From NCBI RefSeq assembly GCF_014649815.1, contig NZ_BMTT01000001.1, positions 496,001 through 560,000 on the forward strand: a stretch of DNA of 64,000 nucleotides. Reading direction: 5' to 3'. A model generated the notes under the pieces. The model saw only the letters and a program-made list of their open reading frames with translations. It had not been told where the DNA came from and did not search any database. Both the position numbers and the translations under genes were made by a program. This document shows, one piece after another, positions 9,801-19,516 of this stretch (position 1 is its first letter; each line of letters opens with the position of its first letter). This DNA comes from Streptomyces mutabilis. Its GTDB lineage: Bacteria; Actinomycetota; Actinomycetes; Streptomycetales; Streptomycetaceae.

Positions 9801-11101
9801 CGGCGGCGGCGCGACCCGGCGGACTGCTCCTCCGGGAACTCCTCGGTTTCGGTCTCCTCGGCGGCCTGCGCCGGCGTGGCCCCGGCGGCCTCCGCGGCGG
9901 CCTCGGCCGCGGCCCGCTCGGGCGTCTGGAACTGGGGCTCGGCGAAGACGGGCGGCTGGAAGACGGCCACGGCCGGACGCGACGGACGCTTGGGGGCGTC
10001 CGCCTCCCCGGAGGCGGCGGAGGCGCTCTGGGCGGGCGCGGCGAACCCGGTGGCGGCCTTGCGGGTGGACCGGCGGCGCGCACGGCGCGGGGCGGCCTCC
10101 TCGGCGGGCACGGCGGGCGCGGCGGTGGTCTCGGGTGCCGGGGCGGCCTCGGCGGCGGGCGCGCTCACGTCGGCGTCCGTCTCGGCGACCGGCTCCGCCG
10201 GGGCGGACACGCGCCGCGTGGCACGACGGCGGGAACGACGGGGAGCGGCGTCCTCGGCGGTGTCCTCGGCGGCTTCCGCCTGCGGCGCGGCGACCGGCTC
10301 GGCGTCCGTGGCCTCAGCGGTGGGCGCGGTCCCGGCAGCCGGCTCGGCGGGCGAGGTCACCGTACGCGTGGCACGACGACGGGAACGACGCGGCGCGGCA
10401 TCCTCGACGGCCGGCTCCGAAGCGACGGCCGGCTCCGGCTGCGCGGAAGCCTCAGCCGCGGGGGAGGCGACCTCGGCAGCCGGCTCGGCGGGCGAGGTCA
10501 CCGTACGCGTGGCACGACGACGGGAACGACGCGGCGCGGCATCCTCGACGGCCGGCTCCGAAGCGACGGCCGGCTCCGGCTGCGCGGAAGCCTCAGCCGC
10601 GGGGGAGGCGACCTCGGCAGCCGGCTCGGCGGGCGAGGTCACCGTACGCGTGGCACGACGACGGGAACGACGCGGCGCGGCATCCTCGACGGCCGGCTCC
10701 GAAGCGACGGCCGGCTCCGGCTGCGCGGGAGCCTCAGCCGCGGGCGACGCGGGAACGACGGTCTCGGCGGCCTCCACCGAGGCCGGGGCCCCGGCGGGCG
10801 AAGAGGCGCGTCGCACGGCACGGCGCCGCGGACGGCCCGCGGGTGCGGGCTCGGGTGCCGTCGTCCCGGCGGCCTCGGTGACCGCCTCGTCCGCTTCGGT
10901 CTCCTCGGCCTCGCCGGTCACCGGCGTCACATCGGCCGGTGCGACGCTCTCCGCCGACGCCTCAGAGGCGCCGGACGGCGGGCCGGCCGGGCGGGAGGCG
11001 GCCCTGCGCCGACGGCGCGGCGGCAGGGTGTCGCTGGGGGTGTTCGACTCGGTGTCCGTCGAGGTGGTCGCGGACCCGGTGGGTTCGGTCGGTTCGAGCA
11101 T
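6821..11101 (-). CDS. rne: Ribonuclease E/G family endoribonuclease (RNase ES)
   Basis: 1426 aa, larger than the roughly 1340 aa I recall for S. coelicolor RNase ES. The catalytic core is central: S1 RNA-binding domain at about 625-730; the DNase I-like subdomain with metal ligands in MVVIDVNTGK (about 930) and GIIVIDFIDM (about 978); and the zinc-link CVHCNGRG (about 1037). The N-terminal arm (1-620) is Ala/Pro/Glu-rich with three tandem 47-aa repeats and many PRRSRRRATR-type basic motifs. The C-terminal arm (1080-1426) repeats that motif and ends in an AKKATAKK-type lysine/alanine tail. Such arms scaffold RNA and partners such as PNPase. ATG 11101 follows GGGAGAAA. It cleaves AU-rich single-stranded RNA and matures rRNA. 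Confidence 0.96.
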   Translation of the reverse strand: MLEPTEPTGSATTSTDTESNTPSDTLPPRRRRRAASRPAGPPSGASEASAESVAPADVTPVTGEAEETEADEAVTEAAGTTAPEPAPAGRPRRRAVRRASSPAGAPASVEAAETVVPASPAAEAPAQPEPAVASEPAVEDAAPRRSRRRATRTVTSPAEPAAEVASPAAEASAQPEPAVASEPAVEDAAPRRSRRRATRTVTSPAEPAAEVASPAAEASAQPEPAVASEPAVEDAAPRRSRRRATRTVTSPAEPAAGTAPTAEATDAEPVAAPQAEAAEDTAEDAAPRRSRRRATRRVSAPAEPVAETDADVSAPAAEAAPAPETTAAPAVPAEEAAPRRARRRSTRKAATGFAAPAQSASAASGEADAPKRPSRPAVAVFQPPVFAEPQFQTPERAAAEAAAEAAGATPAQAAEETETEEFPEEQSAGSRRRRRRRGAAEESTEDRATAPAAQDEPEDRADTDTDSDADESGEDHDDAEGSDESGSRRRRRRGGRRRRRGDAAEGEHGEDTEHVAAEQAAQDAEDTAEQAEEDAEENGESSDESGGSSSSRRRRRRRRRAGDGSGEAESSADDPERTVVKVREPRPKPEPSDEVQSIKGSTRLEAKKQRRREGREQGRRRVPIITEAEFLARREAVERVMVVRQHGERTQIGVLEDGVLVEHYVNKEQATSYVGNVYLGKVQNVLPSMEAAFIDIGKGRNAVLYAGEVNFEALGMANGPRRIESALKSGQSVLVQVTKDPIGHKGARLTSQVSLPGRYLVYVPEGSMTGISRKLPDTERSRLKTILKKIVPEDAGVIVRTAAEGASEEELRRDVERLQGQWEEIQKKAKGGSAGAPTLLYGEPDMTVRVVRDIFNEDFSKVVVSGDDAWQTIHGYVSHVAPDLAERLSKWTSEVDVFATYRIDEQLAKALDRKVWLPSGGSLVIDRTEAMVVIDVNTGKFTGQGGNLEETVTRNNLEAAEEIVRQLRLRDLGGIIVIDFIDMVLESNRDLVLRRLLECLGRDRTKHQVAEVTSLGLVQMTRKRVGQGLLESFSETCVHCNGRGVIVHLDQPTAAAGGGGGKRRKRARAGADQPHEHEVVAGVETGPTAEQEADTESEAEVAAEVAEPVALPAPEFTPDEELYSSAAEAEAAASRGRGRRRTSRRASAPASAPKGAKGESPAAAQAPTAQDVTAAEEAERPVVRGESAAEVLAEPAAVEDAVSGAPAPEAPAAEETAPKGRTRRRATRKVSAPAGSPAGSQAAVVTVPEAAPAELPQAPAETAPEAPVAQEPVEQPAAPAESAAPARPRRRAVRKATAPTAPEETAVVVVPSAPAPDAAEQATAAEGAGTDDEAAPAKKAAARKTAKKATAKKAAAKKTTTAKKDTAKKDTAKKATAKKATAKKAAKTTTAKKATAKTTAKKTASKKTAAAAQQSPSSVTAATDEG
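6870..7090 (-). repeat. Lys/Ala-rich coding repeat at the rne C-terminus
   Basis: Degenerate repeats of about 15-18 bp encode AKKATAKK/AKKDTAKK units in the last 80 residues of RNase ES. They resemble the lysine tails of actinobacterial HU and other nucleic-acid-binding proteins. Confidence 0.85.
10340..10762 (-). repeat. Three tandem 141-bp repeats in rne
   Basis: The sequence gcgaggtcaccgtacgcgtg begins at 10351, 10492 and 10633, an exact 141-bp period. Each unit encodes 47 aa: an acidic/Ala stretch (PEPAVASEPAVEDAAP) followed by a basic cluster (RRSRRRATRTVTSPA). The copies are nearly identical in DNA, which implies recent duplication and possible copy-number variation. Confidence 0.95.
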
Positions 11102-11374
11102 GCGGGGGTTTCTCCCGTCAGGCTCCCGGGCGCCGCGCCCGGTCCGGCATCGACAGGTCGACCGCCGGTGACGTCCGCGGCTCGCGCTGTTGCGCGATCG
11201 CCGCCGTCCGGGGCGCGGGCGCCGCTCGGAAGCTCTCGTGTCTTGTCTCGCCGGTTCCGTACCCCTTGTCGTGCACGGCCTGGCGAAAGTCTTGTGGTCG
11301 GTGCGCTGCCCGACCCAGGTGGCTCCCGAGTTCGAGGGCGGCGCTACGACGTCCGTCCCTACGCGGAACCTTCC
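11102..11374. other. rne upstream region
   Basis: 273 bp without a gene. It should hold the rne promoter and 5' leader. I see small GC-rich inverted repeats but no convincing -35/-10 pair. Confidence 0.4.
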
Positions 11375-12193
11375 TTACACCGGCGCCTTCGCGGCGGCGG
11401 AAGCGGCGGCCGGTTGCGGCTCGGGCGCTTCCGCCTCGCGGTCGGGCGCGAGCGGGTCGGTCACCGCACCGGTCTCTTCATCGAACAGCCCCTGCGCCAG
11501 CCTGGTCACCGCTGCGGGGACCGGCGGCGCCAGGTCGGCCACGGCGCGAAGACCGGACAGGACGTCGTCGGGTCGTACGGCAGGCGTCACGTGCCGAACA
11601 ACCAGCCGCAGTATCGCACAGGGCTGGTCGGTCGGCCTATCAGCCGGCGAACCGTGCGTGGTGACGCTCTCGAAACGTGCGACGGCGGAGCGGGCGTCGA
11701 AGGTGCGGACGCCGTTCTTGGTCCTGCGCTGGACCTCCACCGCCGGGGCCGAGTTGAACGCCTCGACGGCGCGCTCGGCGTCCGCGGACTCCACACCGGC
11801 CAGCCGCAGCTCCCACACGGAGGCCGTCAGCCGGTCGGCGAGCCCGGAGGTCCGGGCCTCGACCGCGTCGACGATGTCCAGCCCGGCGGGCAGGGACTCG
11901 TCGAGGAGTTCCCTGAGCCGCTGCGGGTCGCGCGCCTCGGTGAGCGCGATCTCCAGGTATTCCGCCTCACTGCCCGTGCCGGTGGGTGCGGCATTGGCGT
12001 ACGACACCTTCGGGTGCGGTGTGAACCCCGCCGAGTACGCCATGGGCACCTCGGCGCGGCGCAGCGCACGCTCGAAGGCGCGCTGGAAGTCACGGTGGCT
12101 GGTGAACCGGAGGCGGCCGCGCTTGGTGTAACGCAGTCGGATGCGCTGCACCGCGGGTACGGGCGGCGGGCCTTCGGGCTGTCGCTTGCCCAG
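11375..12193 (-). CDS. DUF2344 / TIGR03936 family protein
   Basis: 272 aa if started at the CTG at 12193, which has AAGGAG 8-9 nt upstream. The conserved block follows shortly: QRIRLRYTKRGRLRF, TSHRDFQRAFERALRRAEVP, AYSAGFTPHPKVSYA. The family is often encoded beside, or fused to, the TIGR03960 B12-binding radical SAM protein that is also present here at 13222. The pair is widely linked to rne/rng, rplU and obg. The function is unknown; an RNA- or ribosome-related modification is inferred from linkage only. Alternative starts are an upstream in-frame codon at 12286 or the GTG just before QRIRLRY. Confidence 0.8.
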   Translation of the reverse strand: MGKRQPEGPPPVPAVQRIRLRYTKRGRLRFTSHRDFQRAFERALRRAEVPMAYSAGFTPHPKVSYANAAPTGTGSEAEYLEIALTEARDPQRLRELLDESLPAGLDIVDAVEARTSGLADRLTASVWELRLAGVESADAERAVEAFNSAPAVEVQRRTKNGVRTFDARSAVARFESVTTHGSPADRPTDQPCAILRLVVRHVTPAVRPDDVLSGLRAVADLAPPVPAAVTRLAQGLFDEETGAVTDPLAPDREAEAPEPQPAAASAAAKAPV

Positions 12194-12304
12194 GGGACTT
12201 CTCCTTGTGTACGGCGGTCGGGACCGGGACGCGTCCCCGCGGTGGCGGGGGGCGATCCGGCTGACGCCTTCCCGGTGTCCCCGCATCGGCGGGGAGGTCT
12301 CGCG

Positions 12305-13132
12305 TCAGGGCCTCTTTTCAAGAGTACGCGTTCGCGCGCCCGAGGGTTCCCGCCGGTCCACCGACGGCGTCCGCTCCGGCTCCCCGAACAGCGTCCGCCG
12401 CAGGTCGGCGCGAGCCTGTCGCACGGACAGCCGGACGGAGCCGAGCGCCTGCCGGCCCGCCCGCCGGACACTCCGAGCCGCCTCGGCCACGGGCCGCAGG
12501 ACGGTGTCCCGCACGGCGTGCCCCGCCGGCGTCAGCACACTCCGGTACACCCAGCGCGCCGGTTCGGCGACGGTCCACCGGAAGACGGCGGCGAGGAACC
12601 GCCCGACGGCGCGTGAGACGTACCCGGCGACCCGCCAGACGTGCCCGAGCGCGTCCAGGACCTCCCGCCCGATGACCGCGAGCCCCCGGCCGACCGGCAC
12701 CAGCACCCACCGCCACACGGCGAGGGCGGGCAGGACCAGCAGCACCCGGGCCGTGCAGTACAGGACCATTCCGACACCCGTCACGGCCTTGACCAGGCAC
12801 CACACAACTCCCCTGCCGCACCAGAGCAGACCGCGCCCGCACCGGGCCAGCCCGTGCCCGACCGGCGTCAGCACCCAGGCGTGGACCCACGCGGCCGGCA
12901 CGACGACGAGGTACCGCGCGAGCCGGGCGAGACCGCAGTACAGCCCGCGCCCGAACCACGCCAGACCTGCCAGAGGCAGCGCGCGGCGACCGTACACGGA
13001 TACCGTGGACGCCGGACCGCCGTGCCGACGGCAGGTGGGTCGTGGGAACGGGTCGGAGGGGGACCGCCGCATGGTCGAACTGTCGCCGGAGGCCAGATCG
13101 GCGATCATCACCGTACTGAAGGAACTCCCCAC
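12305..13132 (-). CDS. Repetitive hydrophobic membrane protein
   Basis: Up to 275 aa, and no family is recognised. It is rich in Trp, Val, Leu and Arg and carries a recurring motif: WVLTPVGHG, WVLVPVGRG and SVLTPAGHA, with related TVLRPVAEA. These are separated by amphipathic or hydrophobic stretches (VLLVLPALAVW, YLVVVPAAWV). The C-terminal 60 residues are basic. It sits between the two radical-SAM-linked genes in the minus-strand run, so it may be co-transcribed with them. The start is uncertain: GTG 13132, ATG 13072 and GTG 12997 all lack a good ribosome-binding site. Confidence 0.6.
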   Translation of the reverse strand: MGSSFSTVMIADLASGDSSTMRRSPSDPFPRPTCRRHGGPASTVSVYGRRALPLAGLAWFGRGLYCGLARLARYLVVVPAAWVHAWVLTPVGHGLARCGRGLLWCGRGVVWCLVKAVTGVGMVLYCTARVLLVLPALAVWRWVLVPVGRGLAVIGREVLDALGHVWRVAGYVSRAVGRFLAAVFRWTVAEPARWVYRSVLTPAGHAVRDTVLRPVAEAARSVRRAGRQALGSVRLSVRQARADLRRTLFGEPERTPSVDRREPSGARTRTLEKRP

Positions 13133-13221
13133 TCAGAAGCCGGTGCGGCCCCCGGGGACCGGCCAACGGCCAGGGCGGCGCCGTACCAAGAGCACGCCCC
13201 GGCCGGACACGCTCCCCCGCT

Positions 13222-13247
<26 letters not shown>
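13071..13247 (+). CDS. Possible small divergent ORF, 58 aa
   Basis: It starts MVELSPEARSAIITVLKELP and ends in a basic Pro/Arg-rich tail. The ATG at 13071 has an excellent GGAGGGGG site 8-9 nt upstream, and codon third positions are about 80% GC over the first half. However, it is antisense to the 5' end of the membrane-protein ORF and overlaps the radical SAM stop. If it is real, the membrane gene must start at or below 12997. I cannot decide by eye. Confidence 0.3.
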
Positions 13248-15180
<1,933 letters not shown>

Positions 15181-15285
15181 CTCACGGAACCTTCGTGTGC
15201 TGACAAGGGGGACCATCCAGCCTAACCCGGCCCGGACGGTCCCCCTTACCGCTCACCCTGTCCGCCTCCCGGCAGCGGGCCCCTG

Positions 15286-16485
15286 CTACGCCGACATGGG
15301 TCTTTGGACGGTGATCGACTGGAGCAGCCCCACCGCCATCCACACGGCGAACATCGAGGAGCCGCCGTACGACACGAAGGGCAGTGGCAGGCCGGTGACC
15401 GGCATGATCCCGAGGGTCATGCCGATGTTCTCGAAGGTCTGGAAGGCGAACCAGGCGACGATGCCGGCGGCGACGATCGTCCCGTACAGGTCGGTGGTCT
15501 GGCGGGCGATCTTGCAGGCGCGCCACAGGACCACGCCGAGCAGGGCGATGATGAGACCGGCGCCGAGGAAGCCCAGTTCCTCGCCGGCGACGGTGAAGAC
15601 GAAGTCGGTCTGCTGCTCCGGCACGAAGCGGCCGGTGGTCTGCGAGCCCTGGAAGAGGCCGGAGCCGGTCAGGCCTCCGGAGCCGATGGCGATGCGGGCC
15701 TGGTTGGTGTTGTAGCCGACGCCCGCGGGGTCGAGTGCCGGATTGGCGAAGGCGGCGAAGCGGGCGATCTGGTAGTCGTCCAGGATGCCCAGCTGCCAGA
15801 CGGCGAGGGCGCCGGCGGTTCCGGCGCCGAGCAGTCCGAAGACCCAGCGGTTGGAGGCGCCGGAGGCGAGCAGCACGCCGAGCACGATGATGACCATGAC
15901 CATGACCGACCCGAGGTCGGGCATGAGCATCACGATCAGCATGGGTACGACGGCCAGGCCCAGGGCCTGCAGTACGGTCCGGTGGTCGGGGTGAGGCCGG
16001 TCGCCCGCGTCGACGCGCGCGGCGAGCAGCATCGCCATGCCCAGGATGATCGTGATCTTCACGAACTCCGAGGGCTGGAGGGAGAAGCCGCCGGGCAGTT
16101 TGATCCAGGAGTGGGCGCCGTTGATGGTCGAGCCGAGCGGCGTGAGTACCAGCAGGATCAGGAAGACGGAGGCGCCGTAGAGGACCGGTACGGCGGTGCG
16201 CAGGGCGCGGTGGCCGAGCCAGACGACGCCGACCATCAGGGCGAGGCCGATGCCGGTGTTCAGCAGGTGCCGGGTGAGGAAGTAGTACTGGTCGCCCTGG
16301 TTGAGCTCGGTGCGGTTGCGGGTCGCGGAGTAGACGAGCAGGGAGCCCATCAGGGAGAGCGCGACGGAGGCCAGCAGTATCGGCCAGTCGAGCCGTCGTG
16401 CCATGCCGTCCCGGGCGAAGACCCGGGTCCAGCCGGCCTTCTCGGGTCCGTATCCGGAGACCTGGAAGCTGTTGGCGCCGGTCAT
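15286..16485 (-). CDS. rodA: SEDS glycosyltransferase RodA (Sfr)
   Basis: 399-aa polytopic membrane protein of the RodA/FtsW/SpoVE family with about 10 membrane segments. It polymerises lipid II into glycan strands. Family signatures include SWIKLPGGFSLQPSEFVKI and the C-terminal MPVTGLPLPFVSYGGSSMF. It overlaps the PBP2 gene by 4 bp (16482-16485), giving translational coupling to its cognate transpeptidase. In Streptomyces, RodA and the Mre proteins act in spore-wall thickening rather than in tip growth. Confidence 0.96.
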   Translation of the reverse strand: MTGANSFQVSGYGPEKAGWTRVFARDGMARRLDWPILLASVALSLMGSLLVYSATRNRTELNQGDQYYFLTRHLLNTGIGLALMVGVVWLGHRALRTAVPVLYGASVFLILLVLTPLGSTINGAHSWIKLPGGFSLQPSEFVKITIILGMAMLLAARVDAGDRPHPDHRTVLQALGLAVVPMLIVMLMPDLGSVMVMVIIVLGVLLASGASNRWVFGLLGAGTAGALAVWQLGILDDYQIARFAAFANPALDPAGVGYNTNQARIAIGSGGLTGSGLFQGSQTTGRFVPEQQTDFVFTVAGEELGFLGAGLIIALLGVVLWRACKIARQTTDLYGTIVAAGIVAWFAFQTFENIGMTLGIMPVTGLPLPFVSYGGSSMFAVWMAVGLLQSITVQRPMSA

Positions 16486-18779
16486 GTGCGTGCCCTCCGG
16501 CTTACGCTGCCGCTCGTCGTGCCGCGCCCTCGGCCGCGTCCGCCGCCGCGCCGCCGGTGGCGGCGGGTGTCGCGGTTGTCGCCGTTCTGCGTCGGCGTCG
16601 TCGCGGCCTGTCCCTGCTCGTCGATGGGGGCGTACTCCTCTTCCGGGGAGGCCTTCTCGTCGGGCAGGAGGTCCTTGACGACGTCCTTGGAGACCTTGGG
16701 TGCGGGGATCGTGCCGTCCGCCTTGATGGTCGGCAGCTTCGCCTGCGGCTTCGGCAGCAGCGCCTTCCTCGTGTCGATCTTCCCGTCGTCCGAGACGCCG
16801 TAGAGCGCGTCGTAGATGTTGCGGACGGCGGGGCCGGAGGCGCCGGAGCCGGTACCGCCCTGGGAGATCGTCATGACGATCGCGTAGTCGTCGGTGTAGG
16901 TGGCGAACCAGGAGGTGGTCTGCTTGCCGTGCACCTCGGCGGTACCGGTCTTGGCGTGCATCGGGATCTCGTCCTGCGGCCAGCCCTCGAACCGCCAGGC
17001 GGCGGTGCCGCGGGTGGCGACGCCGGCGAGCGCGTCGTCCATCTGGGCCAGCGTGGTCTTGCTTATGGGCAGCTTGCCGTGCGCCTGGGGCGTGATCGCC
17101 TGCACGTCCTTGCCGTCGGGGCTGACGATCGCCTTGCCGATGGACGGGTCGTAGAGGGTGCCGCCGTTGGAGATGGCCGCGTAGATGGTGGCCATCTGGA
17201 TGGGGGTGACGAGGGTGTCGCCCTGGCCGATGGAGTAGTTGATGGCGTCACCGGCGCGCATCTTGTTGCCCTCGAGGCAGCCTTCGTACGCGAGCTTCTC
17301 GACGTAGGAGCCGTCCTTCTTGCCGGTCCTGCACCAGGCGTCCTTGTTGGCCTTCCAGTAGTCCTGCTTCCACTGGCGGTCGGGAACGCGGCCGCTGACC
17401 TCGTTGGGCAGGTCGATGCCGGTCTTCTCGCCGAGGCCGAACTCGTGGGCGGCCTTGTAGAAGTAGTCGTTGGGGGTCTTCGGGTTCATCCCGCCGTCCT
17501 TCTTCCACTCCTGGTGGGCCAGGCGGTAGTAGACGGTGTCGCAGGAGAGTTCCAGGGCGCGGCCGAGGTCGATCGAGCCGTAGCTCGCGGACTCGAAGTT
17601 CTTGAAGACCTGACCGCCGACGGAGTAGGAGCTGGAGCAGTCGTAGCCGCCGTTGAAGTCGTAGCCGGCCTCGACCGCGGCGGAGGTGGAGACCACCTTG
17701 AAGATGGAGCCGGGGGCGGCCTGTCCCTGGGTGGCCCGGTTCAGCAGTGGGTAGTTGGACTCCTTGCCGGTGAGCTTCTTGTAGTCCTTGGCGGAGATGC
17801 CGCCGACCCAGGCGTTGGGGTCGTACGTCGGATTGGAGGCCATGGCGACGACGCGGCCGGTCTTGGCCTCCATCACCACGACCGCGCCGGCGTCGGCCTC
17901 GTAGAGCCGGTTGGTGTTGCGGTCCATCTCCTTGCGAGCGGCCTTCATCGCCTCGTTCAGCTCGTACTCGGCGACGCGCTGGACGCGGGCGTCGAGGCTG
18001 GTGACGAGGTTGGAGCCGGGCACACCGGGATCGGACTCGGCCTCGCCGATGACGCGGCCGAGGTTGTCGACCTCGTAGCGGGTGACGCCGGCCTTGCCGC
18101 GCAGCGCCTTGTCGTACTGGCGCTCCAGCCCGGAGCGGCCGACCTGGTCGGAGCGCAGGAAGGGCGAGTCGGTGTCCTCGGCCTTCTTGATCTCCTCGTC
18201 GGTGACCGGGGAGAGGTAGCCGAGGACCTGGCCGGTGTTGGCCTTGCCGGGGGCGGCGTAGCGGCGGACGGCCATGGGTTCGGCGGTGATGCCGGGGAAG
18301 TCCTCGGCGCGCTCGCGGATCTGGAGTGCCTGCTTGGGGGTGGCCTCGTCGGTGACGGGGATCGGCTGGTAGGGCGAGCCGTTCCAGCAGGGCTGGGGGG
18401 TCTCGGCATCGCAGAGCCGGACCTTGTCCATGACGTCCTCGGGCTCCATGCCGAGGACGCCGGCGAGCTTGGTGAGGACGGCCTTGCCGTCGTCCTTCAT
18501 CTTCAGCAGGTCGGTGCGGGAGGCGGAGACCACCAGGCGGGTCTCGTTGTCGGCGAGGGCCACGCCGCGGGCGTCCAGGATCGAGCCGCGGGGTGCGGGC
18601 TGGACGACCTGCTGTACGTGGTTGCCGGACGCTTCCGCGGCGTACTCGTCGCCCTGGCGGATCTGGAGGTACCAGAGCCGGCCGCCGAGGGTGGCGAGGA
18701 GGGAGAGGACGAGGACCTGGATGACGACGAGCCGGGTCTGGACTCGTGTGCTGCGGCCGGTCTCGGGGATGTTCGTCAC
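16482..18779 (-). CDS. pbp2: Class B penicillin-binding protein 2
   Basis: 765 aa. One N-terminal membrane anchor (LVVIQVLVLSLLATLGGRLW, about 18-37), a dimerisation/pedestal domain, then the transpeptidase domain. SxxK lies in APGSIFK (about 358), an SxN-equivalent in INYSIGQGDT (about 510), and KTGT in MHAKTGTAEV (about 610). The Pro/Arg-rich C-terminal tail after 720 is disordered. It cross-links peptidoglycan together with RodA, whose start overlaps its stop, and belongs to the spore-wall-synthesising complex. Confidence 0.96.
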   Translation of the reverse strand: MTNIPETGRSTRVQTRLVVIQVLVLSLLATLGGRLWYLQIRQGDEYAAEASGNHVQQVVQPAPRGSILDARGVALADNETRLVVSASRTDLLKMKDDGKAVLTKLAGVLGMEPEDVMDKVRLCDAETPQPCWNGSPYQPIPVTDEATPKQALQIRERAEDFPGITAEPMAVRRYAAPGKANTGQVLGYLSPVTDEEIKKAEDTDSPFLRSDQVGRSGLERQYDKALRGKAGVTRYEVDNLGRVIGEAESDPGVPGSNLVTSLDARVQRVAEYELNEAMKAARKEMDRNTNRLYEADAGAVVVMEAKTGRVVAMASNPTYDPNAWVGGISAKDYKKLTGKESNYPLLNRATQGQAAPGSIFKVVSTSAAVEAGYDFNGGYDCSSSYSVGGQVFKNFESASYGSIDLGRALELSCDTVYYRLAHQEWKKDGGMNPKTPNDYFYKAAHEFGLGEKTGIDLPNEVSGRVPDRQWKQDYWKANKDAWCRTGKKDGSYVEKLAYEGCLEGNKMRAGDAINYSIGQGDTLVTPIQMATIYAAISNGGTLYDPSIGKAIVSPDGKDVQAITPQAHGKLPISKTTLAQMDDALAGVATRGTAAWRFEGWPQDEIPMHAKTGTAEVHGKQTTSWFATYTDDYAIVMTISQGGTGSGASGPAVRNIYDALYGVSDDGKIDTRKALLPKPQAKLPTIKADGTIPAPKVSKDVVKDLLPDEKASPEEEYAPIDEQGQAATTPTQNGDNRDTRRHRRRGGGRGRGRGTTSGSVSRRART

Positions 18780-18831
18780 TGCGGCTGCTTCCCCCTTGAG
18801 ACGTGTGTGCTCCTGGTGTGCTGCTGCGTGG

Positions 18832-19503
18832 TCACAGCCGCTTGACCCCCTTGATGCGTCCGGCCCGGGCCACCCGTGCCCGTGCCGCCTTCACGCGGAG
18901 CCCGTCGCGCTGGTTCCCGATGCGCAGGCCGGTGCCGCCGGAGAGCCAGCCCGAGGAGATGTCGGGTTTCTGGCCGGCGGAGTTGGTGTCGGCCAGCGGG
19001 TCGTTCTCCGCGCGTCTGGCGAGGGCCATGATGCCGGGGACGACGAAGGGCGCGAGCAGCAGGTCGTACAGGGCGGCCGTGAACAGCAGGCCGGGCAGGC
19101 CGACATGGCGGGCGGCGGTGTCGCCGACGAGGGCGCCGACTCCGGCGTAGAGCAGGGTGGTGCCGAGGGCGGCGACGACCACGACGGCCATGGGGCCGGT
19201 GGCCGACCTGAGCCGGCCGTTCTCCGGTTTGGCGAGGCCGGCGAGGTAGCCGATGACGCAGAGCACCAGGGCGTAGCGGCCGGCGGCGTGGTCGGCGGGC
19301 GGGGCGAGGTCGGCGAGGAGTCCGGCGCCGAAGCCGACGAGGGCGCCGCCGACGTGGCCGTAGACCAGGGCGAGGCCGAGGACGGTGAGCAGCAGCAGGT
19401 CGGGGACGGCTCCGGGCAGGTGGAGGCGGGCGAGGACGCTCACCTGGACGACCAGGGCGACGACGACGAGGGAGGCGGAGAGCAGGATCCGGTTGACGCG
19501 CAT
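18832..19503 (-). CDS. mreD: Rod shape-determining protein MreD
   Basis: 223 aa with five or six predicted membrane segments in the first 165 residues and a basic cytoplasmic tail ending VARAGRIKGVKRL. MreD bridges MreC and the RodA/PBP2 pair. It is longer than E. coli MreD because of the tail. It lies 13 bp after mreC and 52 bp before pbp2. Confidence 0.93.
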   Translation of the reverse strand: MRVNRILLSASLVVVALVVQVSVLARLHLPGAVPDLLLLTVLGLALVYGHVGGALVGFGAGLLADLAPPADHAAGRYALVLCVIGYLAGLAKPENGRLRSATGPMAVVVVAALGTTLLYAGVGALVGDTAARHVGLPGLLFTAALYDLLLAPFVVPGIMALARRAENDPLADTNSAGQKPDISSGWLSGGTGLRIGNQRDGLRVKAARARVARAGRIKGVKRL

Positions 19504-19516
19504 GGGGTGAAAGCTC

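Noticed and set aside
10340-10762. Regular 141-bp repeats considered as a CRISPR-like or satellite array.
   Set aside because: The repeats are contiguous, without spacers, and translate in frame within rne.
6728-12616. A plus-strand open frame of almost 2,000 codons antisense to rne and the DUF2344 gene.
   Set aside because: It is the mirror of the GC-rich rne codons; its product is Gly/Arg/Leu low complexity with no domain, and rne on the other strand has full catalytic motifs.
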